A stretch of 7,779 bases of DNA from Nanoarchaeota archaeon (GTDB taxonomy: Archaea > EX4484-52 > LFW-46), in the NCBI GenBank assembly GCA_018897155.1, contig JAHILE010000018.1:1-7779 (forward strand), given 5' to 3'. A program made the translations under genes and the position numbers. Positions within the stretch are counted from its first letter, which is position 1; the number at the start of each line of letters is the position of its first letter. Of this stretch, positions 5,445-7,779 are shown one piece after another. The notes under the pieces were generated by a model, which saw only the letters and a program-made list of their open reading frames with translations, had not been told where the DNA came from and did not search any database.

Positions 5445-5517
5445 AAGGGAGATAACTTCAAAGAATTTTAGTGCGAAGTCATGAAACATTTATGTGTTTC
5501 AAGCCTTCGAAATTTTC

Positions 5518-5539
5518 GCTCTGCGATTCAATGCAGGGC
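5518..5539 (+). other. Stem-loop in the leader of the plus-strand gene
   Basis: GCTCTGC and GCAGGGC form a 7-bp stem (one G-U pair) around the 8-base loop GATTCAAT. It ends 5 bases before ATG 5545, in a leader of about 100 nt, so it could affect which start is used or how well it is translated. No known riboswitch class is recognised. Confidence 0.35.
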
Positions 5540-5544
5540 TTCAA

Positions 5545-5955
5545 ATGTTCAAAGTGAAAAAAATGGACAGCCAAAAAACATCCATTTCCCTTGAATTGGA
5601 AGCGCTGAAAAAAGAGATAACGAAAGTAACTGAAAATCGCGGCGGTTTAGACATCGACTGTGATTTAACAAATGAGTCAGAAGACAAAAGAGAAATCAAA
5701 GACACTTCAAATAATAATGTGAGCATTCTTATAACGTATTCCCTCTTAAAGAAAAACAGATCAAAGAAAATGCTTTTCAACTACGAGCTAATAGGCAGAA
5801 ACGGAAAGGATGGATTGCTTCAGACACTCAATGGAGAAAAGGTCACTTCAGGTTGTTTTATAGCACCTAAAGATAAAGAGAACTCGATTGATGAATTTCT
5901 CAAAAAACACGATATTGAATTCTCAAAGAGAAATATAACGCTCATCAATAATTGA
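5545..5955 (+). CDS. Unrecognised small protein (hypothetical)
   Basis: The only plus-strand gene; 136 residues from ATG 5545. ATG 5563 is preceded by GTGA at 5554-5557 and is an equally good start; a GTG at 5494 would add 17 residues. Residues about 10-30 look like a charged helix (LELEALKKEITKVTE), 33-55 an acidic polar linker, and 57-134 a compact alpha/beta domain. The latter has a beta-strand SILITYSLL, the motif YELIGRNGKDGLLQTLNGEK, and a C-terminal EFLKKHDIEFSKRNITLI. There is no signal peptide or membrane segment, so it is probably cytoplasmic. I recognise no family and no catalytic signature. Its promoter carries three related palindromes, so it is probably under tight control. It could be a small DNA-binding or regulatory protein acting on those sites, but nothing in the protein proves that. 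Confidence 0.7.
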   Translation: MFKVKKMDSQKTSISLELEALKKEITKVTENRGGLDIDCDLTNESEDKREIKDTSNNNVSILITYSLLKKNRSKKMLFNYELIGRNGKDGLLQTLNGEKVTSGCFIAPKDKENSIDEFLKKHDIEFSKRNITLINN

Positions 5956-5998
5956 TCCCTTCAAAAATCAATACATAATCAGTTAAACACACCAAAGG

Positions 5999-6023
5999 AT
6001 TAAAAGCCGTGATTTGTTTTAAT
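5999..6023. terminator. AT-rich inverted repeat between convergent genes (possible terminator)
   Basis: ATTAAAA (5999-6005) and TTTTAAT (6017-6023) form a 7-bp inverted repeat 44 bp after the stop of the plus-strand gene, with a T-rich right arm. It could end transcription from that gene. The rest of the 155-bp convergent gap (5956-6110) shows nothing else. Confidence 0.3.
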
Positions 6024-6110
6024 ACGTAATTGACCATCCAGCCGCACCAATCCATCGCTAAATGTGTGAGGTTTTTGACAGGCTGAAGATAACTTCTAAC
6101 AGTCTATTTC

Positions 6111-7779
6111 TTATCCCGCCCTTGCAACCAGCACCCAATTGTAGCCGCTGGTGGAGTTTCTCATGCATGCATACATGTAATCATCCACTCCACTCCCTGA
6201 TTGCTCAAGCCAGAAAGTGCCTCTTTGTGCGGCATCACATGTTGATTTTGAATCTGTTGTATTAAGCCGCATTCCGCCGTTTATTTCTAATTTGGCGGAT
6301 GGCGAAGCCGTCCCGATGCCGACATTAGTCCCGTTATCGTATATTGAAGATATTCCAACAGTATTCGTTCCGGTGAACTTTGCGACGTAATTCGGAGTTC
6401 CAGCTCCGGACATATTCCCGCTTGTCGAATTAAGGGCAACACATGTAAATGAACCATCGCCAAGGCTCTGTATTGCCTCTCCTGCAACACAATTATTTGG
6501 ATATCCTGTGAGATTGGCCCAGCCAAGACCAAGATCGGCAACAAGCTTTGTCGAATTTATTGAGCCGTCAATTATCTGGACGGTTCCGACAGAGCCCGAT
6601 GCAAGCTGTAGGTTATTGTATGCTCCTGTAACGTTTCCATCAAATGATGTTGTGTTTTTCAGGATGGAACTCCCTCCGACAATGACATCAGTTCCAAAAT
6701 ATCCATAACGCCATGTATTAGTTAAAGAGCCTATGTCAAATGTATCTGTAAAGAAAGGTATTGCCGAACCGTTTACATTTATTGTTGTGACTCCGACATT
6801 TGTGATGTTTCCTATTATGTAAAGATTTTTATTGACTCTAAGGTCGTTTGTGACTGTTATCATCCCTGTTGCCGCAGTTATCTCTCCTGCTGAAACTTTG
6901 TTTAAAGAAGCCAAATCAGAAGCAAGATCTCCTGCTGCAATTGAGCTGTCAATGATTTTTGCAGAATTCACTGAATTATCTTCAAGCTGAAGGTTATCCC
7001 ATGATCCTGTGATATTTCCGCCAGTAAATATTGTGGTTGTATAGAGGCCGTTAGTTACAGTTGCTGCATTTCCAAGTATGTTAATGGCTGTACCATTGAC
7101 TGCATTAACCATTTCCGTTGTTGTGTTATATGTATCGATATCAGAACCACAAACAGGCACGCCATCAGTTCCTATTGATATAATCTTATCATTTCCCGTG
7201 CAAACTAATGAAACAACGCCACCCTTGGTTGTTGCTGAAGGATTTGGAAGGGTTATTGTGTATGCACCGCCGTTATTTGAAACAGTTATGTTGTCTCCGG
7301 CAAGGCTGTAACCGCTTATGTTTTCCCATCCCAAAGAGCCGGTCCAGGCAACTCCAAGATTCCAGCTTGTGAGGTTACCCCAATTCAAACCTTGCGTATT
7401 TATTACAGTAGGCGCAGTCACAGTTCCGCTTAAATCCCCGCCTATTTGAACATAAGAAGCATTATAAGTGCTTAAAAATAATGCTCTTTCGGTTGCGTTA
7501 TTTACATAATCTGTTTTTGCAGAGTAATTCGCAATCATGAATGCATCATAACTTGAATTATACGTACTTATTGCACTAGTATTGTCCAAAACTGCATTTC
7601 CATTCTGATATATGTTGACGCCGTAAATTCCGGCAGTTGCATTGATATCGCCTACGACATCAAATGTTTTAACCGGAGATGATGTGCCTATTCCGATTTT
7701 TGAGCCATCATCAAATATCAGGGAATCTCCCAACGTGCCTGCAGTTATGAACTTAGCAACACGATTCTGAGTTCCTGCA
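6111..7779 (-). CDS. Tail-fibre/adhesin-like repetitive surface protein (5' end outside window)
   Basis: The frame is open from 7779 to TAA 6111-6113 (555 codons) with no stop upstream, so the TTG at 7733 is internal and the protein begins outside the window. It has a 45-residue module at both ends of the visible part: AGTQNRVAKF...GIGTSSP near 7644-7778, and AGTPNYVAKF...GIGTASPSAKLEING near 6270-6404. This 'VAKF...vGIGT.sP...l.v.G' module is typical of phage-tail-fibre-like proteins (those that can end in an S74 chaperone domain) found in many uncultivated prokaryotes. A second internal repeat, GN[IV]TG..NLQL...II[DG].SI, occurs at 6912-7019 and 6531-6638. The C-terminus (CDAAQRGTFWLEQSGSGVDD, then YMYACMRNSTSGYNWV) is a small Cys-containing cap; no S74 protease domain is visible. 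Many N-x-S/T sequons suggest an extracellular glycosylated fibre. No membrane segment is seen at the C-terminus. Confidence 0.8.
   Translation of the reverse strand, partial: AGTQNRVAKFITAGTLGDSLIFDDGSKIGIGTSSPVKTFDVVGDINATAGIYGVNIYQNGNAVLDNTSAISTYNSSYDAFMIANYSAKTDYVNNATERALFLSTYNASYVQIGGDLSGTVTAPTVINTQGLNWGNLTSWNLGVAWTGSLGWENISGYSLAGDNITVSNNGGAYTITLPNPSATTKGGVVSLVCTGNDKIISIGTDGVPVCGSDIDTYNTTTEMVNAVNGTAINILGNAATVTNGLYTTTIFTGGNITGSWDNLQLEDNSVNSAKIIDSSIAAGDLASDLASLNKVSAGEITAATGMITVTNDLRVNKNLYIIGNITNVGVTTINVNGSAIPFFTDTFDIGSLTNTWRYGYFGTDVIVGGSSILKNTTSFDGNVTGAYNNLQLASGSVGTVQIIDGSINSTKLVADLGLGWANLTGYPNNCVAGEAIQSLGDGSFTCVALNSTSGNMSGAGTPNYVAKFTGTNTVGISSIYDNGTNVGIGTASPSAKLEINGGMRLNTTDSKSTCDAAQRGTFWLEQSGSGVDDYMYACMRNSTSGYNWVLVARAG
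6270..6404 (-). repeat. VAKF...GIGT-P module, downstream copy
   Basis: Protein-level repeat of 45 residues matching 7644-7778 (AGT-N-VAKF, I-D-G--GIGT-SP). It precedes the C-terminal cap of the fibre-like protein. Confidence 0.65.
7644..7778 (-). repeat. VAKF...GIGT-P module, upstream copy
   Basis: Protein-level repeat of 45 residues matching 6270-6404. It crosses the internal TTG at 7733, which shows that the coding region continues beyond the right edge. Confidence 0.65.

Noticed and set aside
5518-5539. T-arm of a tRNA (TTCAAT loop)
   Set aside because: The stem does not fit tRNA T-arm geometry and no other arms or acceptor stem are nearby.
5541-5780. Minus-strand frame opposite the small plus-strand gene
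   Set aside because: The plus frame has the promoter, a full-length open frame and protein-like composition.
7731-7733. TTG as the start of the fibre-like gene
   Set aside because: The frame continues open to the window edge and the VAKF repeat module crosses the TTG.

Overview
The window looks archaeal, most likely from a small-genome uncultivated lineage of the DPANN type; this is an inference. The evidence is the presence of TATA boxes rather than bacterial -35/-10 pairs about 25 bp upstream of likely transcription starts, GTGA/GAGG ribosome-binding sites, asparagine- and sequon-rich (N-x-S/T) secreted proteins with LamG and NosD-like beta-helix modules, and a HEPN/MNT gene pair. Candidate phyla radiation bacteria carry similar tail-fibre-like proteins, so the assignment is not certain. 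No rRNA, tRNA, CRISPR array or transposase was seen.

Layout. All genes but one lie on the minus strand and read right to left. (1) 6111-7779: 3' part of a large tail-fibre/adhesin-like protein whose 5' end is outside the window. (2) 5545-5955, plus strand: a small unrecognised protein with its own TATA box, set among three related 13-bp palindromes. (3) 5256-3556: a secreted LamG + beta-helix protein that breaks off just inside a second LamG domain. (4) 3553-2150: an AlbA_2 (Schlafen-type) / GHKL-ATPase / winged-helix protein starting 2 nt after the broken LamG gene. (5) 2153-1800: the signal peptide and first about 35 mature residues of a NosD-type surface protein, then divergent sequence and a stop. 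(6) 1779-1369 and 1372-497: a HEPN toxin and MNT nucleotidyltransferase antitoxin pair with a 4-bp overlap and its own TATA box. (7) 443-282: a remnant of a second AlbA_2-type protein, only its C-terminal winged helix, reading in frame into (8) 281-1: a second NosD-type surface protein that runs off the left edge.

Reading. The order 'AlbA_2 winged helix, then signal peptide + NosD start' occurs twice. The HEPN/MNT pair sits between the broken 3' end of one unit and the broken 5' end of the other, as if the pair replaced the interior of a repeated arrangement. The two winged helices are only about 45% identical, whereas the two NosD starts share 55 identical bases beginning exactly at the mature protein. 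The surface-protein modules therefore seem to be exchanged or homogenised separately from the AlbA_2 genes. The locus looks like a surface-protein recombination site that has collected two accessory modules, a toxin-antitoxin pair and an AlbA_2/GHKL protein. The strongest uncharacterised regulatory signal is the palindrome cluster in the divergent intergenic region at 5266-5544.
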